Assembly (NCBI GenBank): GCA_965205165.1
Contig: OZ242037.1
Coordinates: 1,116,001-1,180,000, forward strand
Length of the DNA stretch: 64,000 nucleotides
DNA from: CBDESM01 sp965205165
GTDB taxonomy: Bacteria > Chloroflexota > Dehalococcoidia > Bin125
Direction of reading: 5' to 3'
Of the stretch, positions 9,300 to 18,516 are shown one piece after another. A program made the position numbers and the translations under genes. Positions within the stretch are counted from its first letter, which is position 1; the number at the start of each line of letters is the position of its first letter. The notes beneath the pieces are model-generated. The model ran no database searches, was not told the origin of the DNA, and saw only the letters and a list, made by a program, of their open reading frames with translations.

Positions 9300-10508
9300 A
9301 TGCAATGGTCCGACGACGCCGCCCAAGCCGCATTCCGCAGCCAAGTCCGCGGCCTGATCGAAACCCGCCTGCCCGACCGCTACCGCCGCCTCGCCGCCCA
9401 AGGCGCGATGCCCGAACGCGCCTGGGAAAACGACCGCAAGTCCGCCGTCGAAACCGAGCGCCGCGCCGCCATCGACTGGCACGCCGCGCTCACCGAGCAC
9501 CGCTGGGTCGCCCCCCACTGGCCCGCCGAAGTCGGCGGCGGCGGCCTCACCGCCATGGAGCAGTTCATCCTCTCGCAGGAACTCGCCGAAGCCGGCGCGC
9601 CCACCGTCGGCGGCTCCGGCGTCTCCATGCTCGGCCCCACCCTGATCGTGCACGGCTCCGACGAGCAGAAGCGGCAGTACCTCCCGCCCATCCTCGCCGG
9701 CGAAGTCACCTGGGCGCAGGGCTACTCCGAACCCGGCTCCGGCTCCGACCTCGCCTCGCTCACCACCCGCGCCGTCCGCGACGGCGACGACTTCATCATC
9801 AACGGCCAGAAAATCTGGACCTCCGCCGCCCACACCGCCGACGCCATGTTCGCCCTCGTCCGCACCGACCCGGACGCGCCCAAGCACCGCGGCATCTCCT
9901 TCGTCATGATCGACGACATCAAGACCCCCGGCATCACCGTCCGCCCCCTGATCAACATCAACGGCGACCACTACTTCAACGAAGTCTTCTTCGAAGACGT
10001 CCGCGTGCCCGCGCGCAACCTCGTCGGCGAACTCAACCGCGGCTGGTACGTCGGCATGACCCTGCTCGACTTCGAGCGCTCCAACATCGCCGGCGCCGTC
10101 GCCGCCCGCCGGCAGCTGCGCCAGCTGATCGCCCACGTCCGCGAAAACGCCCAAGGCGCCGCCGCCCGCGTCACCAACGACCTGCGCCGCGAACTGGCCG
10201 AACGCTGGATCGAAACCGAAGCCCTCTACCAGTTCTCCTTCCGCATCATCTCGATGCAGAACAACGGCCTCGTGCCCAACTACGAAGCCAGCACCGCCAA
10301 GCTCTACGCCAGCGAACTCAACCAGCGCATCGCCCAGACCGCCACCAAAGTCTTTGGCCTCCACGCCAACCACTGGAGCAGCGCCCCGCCCGCCAGCGCC
10401 TTCACCCGCAACTACATCGCCCAAGTCCCCGCCACCATCCGCGGCGGCACCAGCGAAGTCCAACGCAACGTCATAGCCACCAGAGGCCTCGGCCTCCCCA
10501 GGACCTGA
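9300..10508 (+). CDS. acyl-CoA dehydrogenase
   Basis: FAD-dependent acyl-CoA dehydrogenase family enzyme of 402 residues, predicted to introduce a 2,3-double bond into an acyl-CoA thioester in the cytoplasm. Visible hallmarks are the flavin/substrate loop YSEPGSGSDLASL, KIWTSAAH, and the C-terminal RGGTSEVQRNVIATRGLGLPR. The ATG at 9300 is chosen because an AAAGGAG ribosome site precedes it and the family N-terminus (WSDDAAQAAFRSQVRG) starts here; the frame is open further upstream but without homology. A close relative lies at 38837-40030 on the other strand. Substrate chain type cannot be assigned. Confidence 0.92.
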   Translation: MQWSDDAAQAAFRSQVRGLIETRLPDRYRRLAAQGAMPERAWENDRKSAVETERRAAIDWHAALTEHRWVAPHWPAEVGGGGLTAMEQFILSQELAEAGAPTVGGSGVSMLGPTLIVHGSDEQKRQYLPPILAGEVTWAQGYSEPGSGSDLASLTTRAVRDGDDFIINGQKIWTSAAHTADAMFALVRTDPDAPKHRGISFVMIDDIKTPGITVRPLININGDHYFNEVFFEDVRVPARNLVGELNRGWYVGMTLLDFERSNIAGAVAARRQLRQLIAHVRENAQGAAARVTNDLRRELAERWIETEALYQFSFRIISMQNNGLVPNYEASTAKLYASELNQRIAQTATKVFGLHANHWSSAPPASAFTRNYIAQVPATIRGGTSEVQRNVIATRGLGLPRT

Positions 10509-10547
10509 CCCCGATTACCCTCTCCTGGGCGATCAAAGGAGCCGTTG

Positions 10548-13500
10548 GTGCCGGAACTGGAAGACTACTGGCGGAGGCGTGAAGAGGGCCTGTGCGTCGA
10601 CTGCGGCACGCCGACCGACGGCTTCGCCCGATGCGAGCCCTGCCGCGCCGAGCGTCGCGGCGAGGACCCGGACGCCTCTTCACCGGTTCAATCGCCATTC
10701 ACGCTCGCCCCGGCGATGGACGCCGTCTCCGAGCCGCGGGAGCCGGCAATCGAAGTCAGCACCGAGGTCCGCCGCGCCATCAAGGCTTGGTCCGACGAAT
10801 TGATCGACACCACCGCCCGCAATCGACTGCTCCACTACCGCCACCTCCGCACCGGCACGCTCGATCTGGGCCGCGGCTCGGAGGCTGATGCGTGCGCTGT
10901 GATCGACCTGATCGACGACGGCGCAACGATGCTCTCCACCCTCTTCCCCGACGAAGAGGATCACAAGCAGGCGCGCCATCGCGCCCGCGCCATCCGCCGC
11001 AAGACCATCGAGTACCGCGAGGAACGCGGAATTCCCACGCTCTACCTCGGCTACGGCTTCGCCACCTGGAACCGGGCGGACGCCGGGCCGGTCCACAACG
11101 CGCCTGTCCTCCTCAGCGCCGCCCAGCTCGAACCGCGCGGCCGGCTCGACGCCGACTTCAACCTCGTGCTCGAGGAGGAGTGGGAAGTCAACTACAGCCT
11201 GCTCTACGTCCTCCGCACTGAATTCGGCGTCCAGATCGATGAAGCCGCGTTCCCGGACGGCATCGGCGCCCGCGATATCGGCCGCGTCTACCGGCGGCTC
11301 GCCGACGCCTGCGCGGAACTGCCCGGATTTGCAATCGCCGACGGCATCGTGCTCGGCAATTTCTCCTTCGCCAAGCTGCCGATGGTGCGCGACCTTGAAG
11401 GCGCCGCGGCAGCAGTAGCCTCCCATCCGCTCGTCGCCGCCCTCGCCAACGACCCGGATGCAAAGGCCGGCATCCGCGCCAAATATGCGCCCGAGCTAGG
11501 CGATGGAAGCGCCGTTGCCGGCGATCGCCCGCCGAGCGAAGAGTTCCTCGTCCTCGATGCCGACGCCACCCAGTCCGCCGCCATTCACTCCAGCCTCGCC
11601 GGCAATGACATGGTGCTGATCGGCCCGCCCGGCACGGGCAAGAGCCAGACCATCGCCAACCTCATCGCCGCGCAAGCCGCGAACGGCAGAACCGTCCTCT
11701 TCGTCGCCGAAAAGCGCGCCGCCATTGACGCCGTCGCCAAGCGGCTCGCCGATGTCGGCTTGGGCGACCTCGTCCTCGACCTGCATGGCGGCACCCGCAA
11801 CCGCCGCCGCATCGCCGAGCAACTTGCCAGTGCCATCGAAACTTCGCGCACCGCACGGGAGACCGAAACGGAAGCCACCCACGACCAGCTTGTCCGTGCC
11901 CGCGGCGAACTCAACCTCGCATCCGAATCACTGCATGATCCCATCGAGCCGTGGCAGCTCTCCGCGTACGACGCGCAAGGCGCACTGCTCGCCATGCAGC
12001 GGGGCGAAACCTTGGCCGTCCGACTGCACGGCAACGCCTTGGAAGAACTCGTCGGCGAACAGCTCGATCAAGTGCGCGGCAACCTCCGCGAGTTCGTCAA
12101 CCTCCACCGGCAAGCTTTCGGCGGCCCCGCTGCACCGCGCGATGCCTGGTCGGCCGCCTATCGAGCCGGCGCCGTCGTGTCGGACCAGCAGGTCGGAGAT
12201 CTGCTCCGCCTCGTCCCGCGCGCGCTCTCAACGCTCCGCGAACTGCGGAGCACCCGCGCACAGTTCGCCGGTGACGATGCTTGGAAGCGCGTCGAGCGTG
12301 CCGGCTCGGTGACGACGCAGGACGAGGCTGAGGCGCTGCTCGACGATATCCGCACGGCTCTCGCCGCCATCTCCGAGCTGCGCGACCTCGTCGCCGAGTT
12401 CGACGCCCCGGCCGTCTGGCAGCCGCTCGCAGATGCCGGCAAAGTCACGACCATCGAACAGGTCGAATCGCTGCTCGACGATATCCGCACGGCTCTCGCC
12501 GCCGTCTCCGAGCTGCGCGACCTCGTCGCCGAGTTCGACGCCCCGGCCGTCTGGCAGCCGCTCGCAGATGCCGGCAAAGTCACGACCGCCGAGCAGGTCG
12601 AATCGCTGCTCGACGATATCCGCACGGCTCTCGGTGCCGTCTCCGAGCTGCGCGACCTCGTCGCCGAGTTCGACGCCCCGGCCGTCTGGCAACCGCTCGC
12701 AGATGCCGGCAAGGTCACGACCATTGAGCAGGTCGAATCGCTGCTCGAAAGCATCCGCGCCTATCTGGATGTGACGGATCGCCTCAGCGACCTCGAGGCC
12801 GAGTTTGACGCCGCCGCAGTCTGGCACGCCACAGATGCGGCCGGCACCGTGACATCGCCCGAAGCAGCTGAGCAGGCGATTGCCGCGATCGGCACTGCGC
12901 GGAGCGCACTGCCCCGACTCCGCGACGCGGTGAGCGGATTGGCCGCCCGCTCGGGCCTCACGGAAGCACCCAATTTGGCGGCAACCGCCGGACTCATCGC
13001 CGACGCACGGGAACGCGAACTTGCACTCGGCAAGGCGCAGACGGCTGATGCGGCCGTCCACGACGCGGAGCGCGCCGCCGGCGCCCAATTGACGCTGCTC
13101 GCCGCCGATCTCGCCCCGGCTTCGGGCGATGTGTTCGGCCGCCTGCAGGCGCGCCTCCTCAACGCCCGGTATCGGCGGGCGCTTGCGGCCGCCGCGGCGA
13201 TCCCGCAGATCGGCACCGCCAAATCGCCCGCCGTGCGCCGCGGTCACATCCTCAACCTCCTTGCAGAACGGAATCGCACCCGCGCCGCACTCGAACCATT
13301 CGACATCAAGGCCGAGCGCCCCCTCGCCGACTTCGACTCGACCACGTGCCGCGAACTGCTCAAAGTCGTGCAGGATGCCGTCGAGATCGCGGAGTCGACC
13401 GCGGCGCTCGAACCATCCGACGAAACCCCGTGGGAAGAGCTCGCCTCCCGCATCGCGGCCCTGGACGACGCCGGCCCCGCGTTGCGCCTGCTGCCCGAGA

Positions 13501-16295
13501 TCATCGAACTGCGCAACCAGCGGGCAACGCTGCTCCGAACCATCCGCTCGGCCCGCGCCGTCCCGCGGGAATCCGGCAGCGAAGATTGGGACGCGCTCGA
13601 AACGACGATGGCAAAGATGGACGAAGCGGGCGGCGTCCTTCACCTGCTCCCGCGCATCATCGAGCTGCGCGATATCTGCGACGCCCCGCTCCGCCGCATC
13701 CGCAGCGCCCGGGCCCTGCCGCGCAAGCGCGGAGAAGAAGACTGGTCCGCGATCGAAGCCAAACTCGCCGCGCTCGACCAAGCTGGAGAGAGGCTTCACT
13801 TGCTCCCCCGCATCATCGAGCTGCGCGGCATCCGCGACGCCCCGCTCCGCCGCATCCGCAGCACTCGGGCATTGCAGCGCAAACTTGATGAAAGCTGGTC
13901 CACGATCGAAGCCGAACTCGCCGCGCTTGACCAAGCCGGCGATCGGCTCCGCCTGCTCCCCCGCATCATCGAGCTGCGCGGCATCCGCGACGCCCCGCTC
14001 CGCCGCATCCGCAACGCCCGGGCGCTGCGGCGCAAACTCGGAGAAGAAGACTGGCCCGCGATTGAAGCCCAACTCTCCACGCTCGACCAAGCCGGCGATC
14101 GGCTCCGCCTGCTCCCCCGCATCATCGAGCTCGAACACGCGCTCGACGATGCGCTCGCAGTCCTGAAATCCGCGCAGGCGGTCGGACCCTCCGAAGACCA
14201 GAATTGGGACGCGCTCGACGCCAAACTCGCCGCGCTCGACGACCAAGACATCGCGCTCCGCCAGATGCCGCGGATGATCGAGCTGCGCACCGCCCTGAGC
14301 GGCGGCGGCATCGGCCGCGTCCGCCAGCAGGCGATCGAGCGCGGGTGGGACGGCGAGGCCGCGGTCCGCGCTCTCGACTACGTCCGCATGGCCTCCATCT
14401 ACGAAGCGGCTCAATCTGCCAAGCCGCCCATTGCCGCCTTCAACCGCGAGAACCACGACGCGCACCTCTCCGACTTCCTCCACGCCGACCGCGAGCACAT
14501 CGGGCAAGGCGCCGCCCGCATCCGGCGCGCTTGGGGCGAGGCGGCGACCCATGTGCGCGGTCTCAATCACGACCAGGAGGAAATCATCAAGCACGAGGCG
14601 GGGAAGAAGCGCAGGCACCGCTCCATGCGCAACCTCATCGATGAAGCGCCCGACATCCTGCTCGCGCTCAAGCCCTGCTGGGCGATGTCCCCGCTCGTCG
14701 TCGCCCAGCTGCTGCCCACCTCCCCGCCCCCGTTCGATGTCGTCATCTTCGACGAGGCATCCCAGATCCCGCCGGCCGACGCGATCTCCTCGCTCCTGCG
14801 CGGCCGGCAGGCCGTCGTCGCCGGCGACGAAAAGCAGCTCCCGCCCACCACGTTCTTCACCCAATCAAGCGCCGATGAGGAAGAGCGCGAGGACGACGAG
14901 GAACTGCCCACCGACAACATCGAATCGATTCTCAAGGCGATGTCCTCCACCCTGCTCTCCTCGCCGCGCGCCAACAAGTCGCTCGGCTGGCACTACCGCT
15001 CGCGCGACGAGCGCCTGATCGCCTTCGCCAACCACCACGTCTACGACGGGCGCATGACCACCTTCCCCGGCGCGCTCGCCGACGACTGCATCTCGCATGT
15101 CGAGGTGCCGTTCTCGCAGCGGGCCGTGCAGCAGCGCGGCTCCAACTCCGCCGAGGTCGAGCGCGTCGTCGAGCTGATCCTCCGGCACGCCCGCGAGCGC
15201 CCCCGCGAATCGCTCGGCGTGATCGCCTTCGGCCTGCACCACGCGAACCGGATCGAGGAAACGCTGCTCCAAGCGCGGCGCGACCGGCCCGAACTGGACG
15301 AATTCTTCAGCGAGGCAGCCGACGAGCCCTTCTTCGTCAAGAACCTCGAGCGCGTGCAGGGCGACGAGCGCGACGCGATCATCCTCTCCGTCGGCTACGG
15401 CCGCGGCGAGGACGGCCGCATCGTGCATAGGTTTGGCCCGATCAACCAAGAGGGCGGCCACCGCCGGCTCAACGTCGCCATCACCCGCGCCAAGCGCCGC
15501 ATGACCATCGTCAGCACATTCGGCCCCAACGACCTCGACCGCTCTCGCATCCGCGCCGAGGGCGCACGGCTGCTGTGCGACTACATCACCTACGCGGCCA
15601 CCAACGGCAGGGAACTCGGCCGCGTCGATGTCGACAAGCCGCCGCTCAACGATTTCGAGCGCGACATCAAGCAGCGCCTGGAGGCGGCGGACATCCAGAT
15701 CGAGACGCAATACGGCGCGTCCGGCTACCGCATCGACTTCGTCGCCTTCCACCCCGATCAGCCCGGCCGCCCCGTCCTCGCCATCGAAGCCGACGGCGCT
15801 TCCTACCACTCGTCACAGTCCGCCCGCGACCGCGACCGTCTGCGCCAAGAGCACCTCGAACGCCTCGGCTGGCGCTTCCACCGCATCTGGAGCACCGAAT
15901 ACTTCCGCAACCCGGAGCGCGAGATCGACCGCGCCGTAGCCGCCTGGCGCAGCGCCGTCGCCGCAGCCGACGCGCCCGAACCCGAACCACCTGAGGAACC
16001 CGCCGAAGCGCAAGCACCCGCACCGCCCGATCCGCCCGCCCCGCAACCGCAGCGCGGCCCCAAGCCGAACCTCGGCCCCAAGCGCCCCATCACCGAGTAC
16101 GCCCCCCACCAGCTGCAGATAATGATCAACTGGGTCAAATCCGACGGCATCCTCCGCACGGAAGACGAGATCATCAAAGAGACGGCGGACGCCCTCGGCT
16201 TCAAGCGCCACGGCAGCCGCATCAAAGCCGCCATCCGCAAGATTGTCCGCCTCCAGCCGAAACCGCCGCGCCGCATAGACCTCCCCGACGTCTGA
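10548..16295 (+). CDS. DUF4011-type SF1 helicase with C-terminal Vsr/DUF559-like nuclease (Hhe-like defence protein)
   Basis: Predicted DNA/RNA-processing ATPase-nuclease of about 1,915 residues. Order: a Cys4 zinc knuckle (C-x2-C-x9-C-x2-C, residues about 16-32); a DUF4011-like region; Walker A GPPGTGKS (about 359-366); a long helical middle with two internal repeat arrays; Walker B DEASQIPPAD (about 1402); motif III GDEKQLPP; motif VI NVAITRAKRR; then a PD-(D/E)XK/Vsr-like fold with RIDFVAF (D about 1730) and AIEADG (E about 1747); and a small C-terminal helical domain. This architecture resembles antiviral Hhe proteins. GTG at 10548 is preferred over TTG at 10545 because AAAGGAG is better spaced. 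Antiviral function is inferred. Confidence 0.8.
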   Translation: MPELEDYWRRREEGLCVDCGTPTDGFARCEPCRAERRGEDPDASSPVQSPFTLAPAMDAVSEPREPAIEVSTEVRRAIKAWSDELIDTTARNRLLHYRHLRTGTLDLGRGSEADACAVIDLIDDGATMLSTLFPDEEDHKQARHRARAIRRKTIEYREERGIPTLYLGYGFATWNRADAGPVHNAPVLLSAAQLEPRGRLDADFNLVLEEEWEVNYSLLYVLRTEFGVQIDEAAFPDGIGARDIGRVYRRLADACAELPGFAIADGIVLGNFSFAKLPMVRDLEGAAAAVASHPLVAALANDPDAKAGIRAKYAPELGDGSAVAGDRPPSEEFLVLDADATQSAAIHSSLAGNDMVLIGPPGTGKSQTIANLIAAQAANGRTVLFVAEKRAAIDAVAKRLADVGLGDLVLDLHGGTRNRRRIAEQLASAIETSRTARETETEATHDQLVRARGELNLASESLHDPIEPWQLSAYDAQGALLAMQRGETLAVRLHGNALEELVGEQLDQVRGNLREFVNLHRQAFGGPAAPRDAWSAAYRAGAVVSDQQVGDLLRLVPRALSTLRELRSTRAQFAGDDAWKRVERAGSVTTQDEAEALLDDIRTALAAISELRDLVAEFDAPAVWQPLADAGKVTTIEQVESLLDDIRTALAAVSELRDLVAEFDAPAVWQPLADAGKVTTAEQVESLLDDIRTALGAVSELRDLVAEFDAPAVWQPLADAGKVTTIEQVESLLESIRAYLDVTDRLSDLEAEFDAAAVWHATDAAGTVTSPEAAEQAIAAIGTARSALPRLRDAVSGLAARSGLTEAPNLAATAGLIADARERELALGKAQTADAAVHDAERAAGAQLTLLAADLAPASGDVFGRLQARLLNARYRRALAAAAAIPQIGTAKSPAVRRGHILNLLAERNRTRAALEPFDIKAERPLADFDSTTCRELLKVVQDAVEIAESTAALEPSDETPWEELASRIAALDDAGPALRLLPEIIELRNQRATLLRTIRSARAVPRESGSEDWDALETTMAKMDEAGGVLHLLPRIIELRDICDAPLRRIRSARALPRKRGEEDWSAIEAKLAALDQAGERLHLLPRIIELRGIRDAPLRRIRSTRALQRKLDESWSTIEAELAALDQAGDRLRLLPRIIELRGIRDAPLRRIRNARALRRKLGEEDWPAIEAQLSTLDQAGDRLRLLPRIIELEHALDDALAVLKSAQAVGPSEDQNWDALDAKLAALDDQDIALRQMPRMIELRTALSGGGIGRVRQQAIERGWDGEAAVRALDYVRMASIYEAAQSAKPPIAAFNRENHDAHLSDFLHADREHIGQGAARIRRAWGEAATHVRGLNHDQEEIIKHEAGKKRRHRSMRNLIDEAPDILLALKPCWAMSPLVVAQLLPTSPPPFDVVIFDEASQIPPADAISSLLRGRQAVVAGDEKQLPPTTFFTQSSADEEEREDDEELPTDNIESILKAMSSTLLSSPRANKSLGWHYRSRDERLIAFANHHVYDGRMTTFPGALADDCISHVEVPFSQRAVQQRGSNSAEVERVVELILRHARERPRESLGVIAFGLHHANRIEETLLQARRDRPELDEFFSEAADEPFFVKNLERVQGDERDAIILSVGYGRGEDGRIVHRFGPINQEGGHRRLNVAITRAKRRMTIVSTFGPNDLDRSRIRAEGARLLCDYITYAATNGRELGRVDVDKPPLNDFERDIKQRLEAADIQIETQYGASGYRIDFVAFHPDQPGRPVLAIEADGASYHSSQSARDRDRLRQEHLERLGWRFHRIWSTEYFRNPEREIDRAVAAWRSAVAAADAPEPEPPEEPAEAQAPAPPDPPAPQPQRGPKPNLGPKRPITEYAPHQLQIMINWVKSDGILRTEDEIIKETADALGFKRHGSRIKAAIRKIVRLQPKPPRRIDLPDV
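12312..12760 (+). repeat. 135-bp near-identical tandem repeats inside the helicase gene
   Basis: Three consecutive 45-codon units have almost identical DNA; for example the string ATATCCGCACGGCTC recurs at 12346, 12481 and 12616, exactly 135 bp apart. A fourth, diverged unit follows to about 12,900. Each protein unit contains LLDDIRTAL, SELRDLVAEFDAPAVWQPLA and DAGKVTT, predicted helical. The near-identity points to recent in-frame expansion. Confidence 0.9.
13470..14290 (+). repeat. about 150-bp in-frame repeat array inside the helicase gene
   Basis: Five to six units of about 50 codons, each with LLPRIIELR, DAPLRRIRSARAL and AALDQAG-type segments. The middle three are nearly identical at DNA level; the outer ones are degenerate. 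Probably helical rods separating the two halves of the split helicase core. Boundaries are approximate. Confidence 0.8.
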
Positions 16296-16297
16296 TC

Positions 16298-16424
16298 AAG
16301 CGATTCTTTCCAATAATCGCGTGAACCAAGCGATTATTCCCTTAAGACCGTCGATTTGTGGTAAGATCGCATCAGCAAAGCGATTTAATCGCATAGGCTT
16401 GCCGAACTTTGGAAAGAATCGCTT
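16298..16424. promoter_or_regulatory. cluster of GCGATT inverted repeats (candidate operator)
   Basis: Six copies of GCGATT or its complement lie in 127 bp before the Fic gene. They form three inverted repeats: a 16-bp perfect pair (16298-16313 with 16409-16424), a 9-bp pair (16312-16320 with 16330-16338, 9-nt spacer), and a 6-bp pair with a 1-nt spacer (16380-16392). A TAAGAT -10 candidate sits between them at 16362-16367. The arrangement suggests cooperative repression of the Fic gene. Confidence 0.7.
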
Positions 16425-16455
16425 AATCGGCCAATCACCCGGAGGACCCGACGCC

Positions 16456-17544
16456 ATGCACCACCTGCGCCTCTACCACCGCGACGATCAGCCCACCCTC
16501 AACGCGCTCGAGCACCTGGCCCACGAGCGCGACTTCGTCTCCGACCTCGTGCCGCGCGGCTTCGAGCACTACTTCAAGGACCAGGCCAGCATCGTCAGCG
16601 CCTACAGCTCCGTCTCCATCGAGGGCAACCCGCTCGACTACCCGCAGGTGCAGGCCGCCCTGCTGGAGGAGGAGCGCGCCGCCGACCCCAGCCGCCGCGA
16701 GGCGCGCAACGCCTACGACGCCTACGAGTTCGCCAGCCACCTCGCCGAAGACCGCGCCCTCGCCATCGACCAGGGCCTGCTCCGCACCTTCAACTGGCTG
16801 CTGCTCGACGGCCTCCCCGGCGGAGCCGCGATGAACCGCGGCCGCTACCGCCGCGGCGGCATGTTCATCAACGACCCCGCCACCGGCGAGACCCGCTACA
16901 CCGCCCCGCCCGCCGCCTGGCTGCCCGACCTGATGGACTCGCTCGAAGATGACATCGGCGACTGGATCGCCGACGACCGCCCGGAGATCGCCGCCGCCAA
17001 AATCCACTTCGGCCTCGTCACCATCCACCCCTACTCCGACGGCAACGGCCGCACCTCGCGCCTCGCCGCCGACCTCATGCTCCGCATCGGCGGACGCGCA
17101 ATCGGCGGCATGCTCTCCGTCAGCGGCGTGCTGCTCGACCGCCGCGCCGAATACTTCGACGCGCTCAACCGCGAGCAGGGCGCGGAGTTCCGCGAAGAGA
17201 TCGACATCACCGCCTTCATCCGCTTCCACACCGAAGTCCTGGCCGAAGCCGTCTCCCGGCTCGGCCAGCGCGCCGAAGCCTTCCAAGCCCGCCGCAACGC
17301 GCTCGAACGCCGCTACGGCCCGCTCATGTCCGAGCGCCGCATCGTCGGCCTGCTCTACGTCTTCGAGCTGGGCGCGCTCGCCACCTCCGCCTACGCCCGC
17401 TTCGCCCGCTGCTCCCAGCCGACCGCCCTCGCCGACCTCAACGAACTCGCCCAAGCCGGCGTAGTCCACCGCATCGGCCGCGCCCGAACCACCCGCTACG
17501 TCCTGGCCGAAGAGCCCCAAGCCCTGATCGCCCGCGCCGCTTGA
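16456..17544 (+). CDS. Fic family protein with C-terminal winged helix
   Basis: Predicted nucleotidyl-transferase (usually AMPylation of proteins) of 362 residues. The Fic core HPYSDGNGRTSR begins at H191. An N-terminal inhibitory-type motif SVSIEGN, with Glu about 56, could occlude the ATP site, as in class II Fic proteins. The C-terminus (from about residue 290) looks like a winged-helix domain, common in Fic proteins that regulate their own gene. ATG at 16456 is chosen because GGAGG precedes it and the region upstream is occupied by the GCGATT repeats. It lies between the Hhe-like helicase and a predicted nuclease, so it may belong to a defence cluster. Confidence 0.9.
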   Translation: MHHLRLYHRDDQPTLNALEHLAHERDFVSDLVPRGFEHYFKDQASIVSAYSSVSIEGNPLDYPQVQAALLEEERAADPSRREARNAYDAYEFASHLAEDRALAIDQGLLRTFNWLLLDGLPGGAAMNRGRYRRGGMFINDPATGETRYTAPPAAWLPDLMDSLEDDIGDWIADDRPEIAAAKIHFGLVTIHPYSDGNGRTSRLAADLMLRIGGRAIGGMLSVSGVLLDRRAEYFDALNREQGAEFREEIDITAFIRFHTEVLAEAVSRLGQRAEAFQARRNALERRYGPLMSERRIVGLLYVFELGALATSAYARFARCSQPTALADLNELAQAGVVHRIGRARTTRYVLAEEPQALIARAA

Positions 17545-17570
17545 GCCGCCGCGCTGCGATCCCCTAGACT
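17541..17570 (+). promoter_or_regulatory. promoter candidate for the nuclease-like gene
   Basis: TTGAGC (17541-17546), an 18-nt spacer and TAGACT (17565-17570) lie 17 bp before the ATG at 17587; the -35 overlaps the Fic stop codon. A GGAG ribosome site follows. Good match to a TANNNT-type promoter. Confidence 0.5.
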
Positions 17571-17586
17571 GCCCGCGGAGGCAGCA

Positions 17587-18516
17587 ATGGCAGCGGAGAT
17601 CATCAAACCCGAGTACATCAGCATGAAGAACGACCCGGACTTCGACGAGCGCTGGCTGCACGAGCAGCTCATTGAAGACCCTTCCCTCCTCGGTCTCGGC
17701 GAGGACCTTGTTGTCCGCGACAGCGAACGTCGCCAGCCCAGTGGCGGCCGACTCGACCTCCTGCTTGTCGATTCGGTGTCTGGCAAGCGGTACGAGGTAG
17801 AGTTGCAGTTGGGATCCATTGATGAGTCGCACCTGATCCGCACGATCGAATATTGGGATATTGAACGAACACGATATCCGGATCATGAACATGTCGCAGT
17901 GATCGTCGCGGAGAACGTGACTGGACGGTTTCTCAACGTGATCCACATCTTGCAAGGTGCAGTTCCTCTCATTGCGATTCAGTTGAAGCTCGTCAAAGTT
18001 GGAGAGACATATACTGTAGTCGCTTCTCGAATCGTTGATTTCATAGCAAGGGGTACGGAAGATGAAGATGCGGGGCGTGATACGGACCGCGACTGGTGGA
18101 GGCAGAAAAGCTCTGATGAAACAATGGCCGTGGTCGATGCTCTCTTCAAGCGTGTCAAAGAGATCGTGCCTGGTGCCGAGCCGAAATATAATCAACAGTA
18201 TATCGGCGCAACGATTGATGGCAGGGTGAGGAATGTCGTCTCGATCACGCCTCGCAAAAGGGGACATGTGCTCGCGAATTTCAAGATAGCCCAGAGCCAA
18301 GAGATGGATGATTGGTTCAGTAACCTTGAGCTTTCAACGCTTCCTCCGTTGGGTGATCTGGAGCGATATCGGGTGCGCATTCGAGCAATTGACTTGGAGA
18401 ACAGGTCGAAAGAGATAGATGAACTGATCCAACGAGCACATCTTGGTACAGCGGAAACGGGCCATCAGGTAAGCGATCTATCTGAGGATACGGAAAGTCT
18501 CGGCCATGACAGCTGA
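17587..18516 (+). CDS. predicted PD-(D/E)XK nuclease-like protein with DUF5655-like C-terminus
   Basis: Protein of 309 residues with two parts. The N-terminal half has GRLDLLLVD followed by YEVELQLG, a D...E-x-E/Q pattern typical of PD-(D/E)XK-like nucleases. The C-terminal half, from about residue 175 (DETMAVVDALFKRVKEIVPG), resembles the DUF5655 domain found in uncharacterised nuclease-like proteins. Base composition is clearly less GC-rich than the flanking metabolic genes, suggesting transfer together with the Hhe-like helicase and Fic genes upstream. Its end overlaps the CoA-transferase start by 11 nt. No experimentally known function is recognised. Confidence 0.6.
   Translation: MAAEIIKPEYISMKNDPDFDERWLHEQLIEDPSLLGLGEDLVVRDSERRQPSGGRLDLLLVDSVSGKRYEVELQLGSIDESHLIRTIEYWDIERTRYPDHEHVAVIVAENVTGRFLNVIHILQGAVPLIAIQLKLVKVGETYTVVASRIVDFIARGTEDEDAGRDTDRDWWRQKSSDETMAVVDALFKRVKEIVPGAEPKYNQQYIGATIDGRVRNVVSITPRKRGHVLANFKIAQSQEMDDWFSNLELSTLPPLGDLERYRVRIRAIDLENRSKEIDELIQRAHLGTAETGHQVSDLSEDTESLGHDS

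Noticed and set aside
12312..12760. CRISPR-like or mobile repeat
   Set aside because: The 135-bp units are contiguous without spacers, stay in frame and lie inside the helicase coding sequence, so they are protein repeats.
16321..16455. Upstream GTG start extending the Fic protein by 45 residues
   Set aside because: The added residues have no Fic homology and overlap the GCGATT inverted repeats; ATG 16456 has a GGAGG ribosome site.
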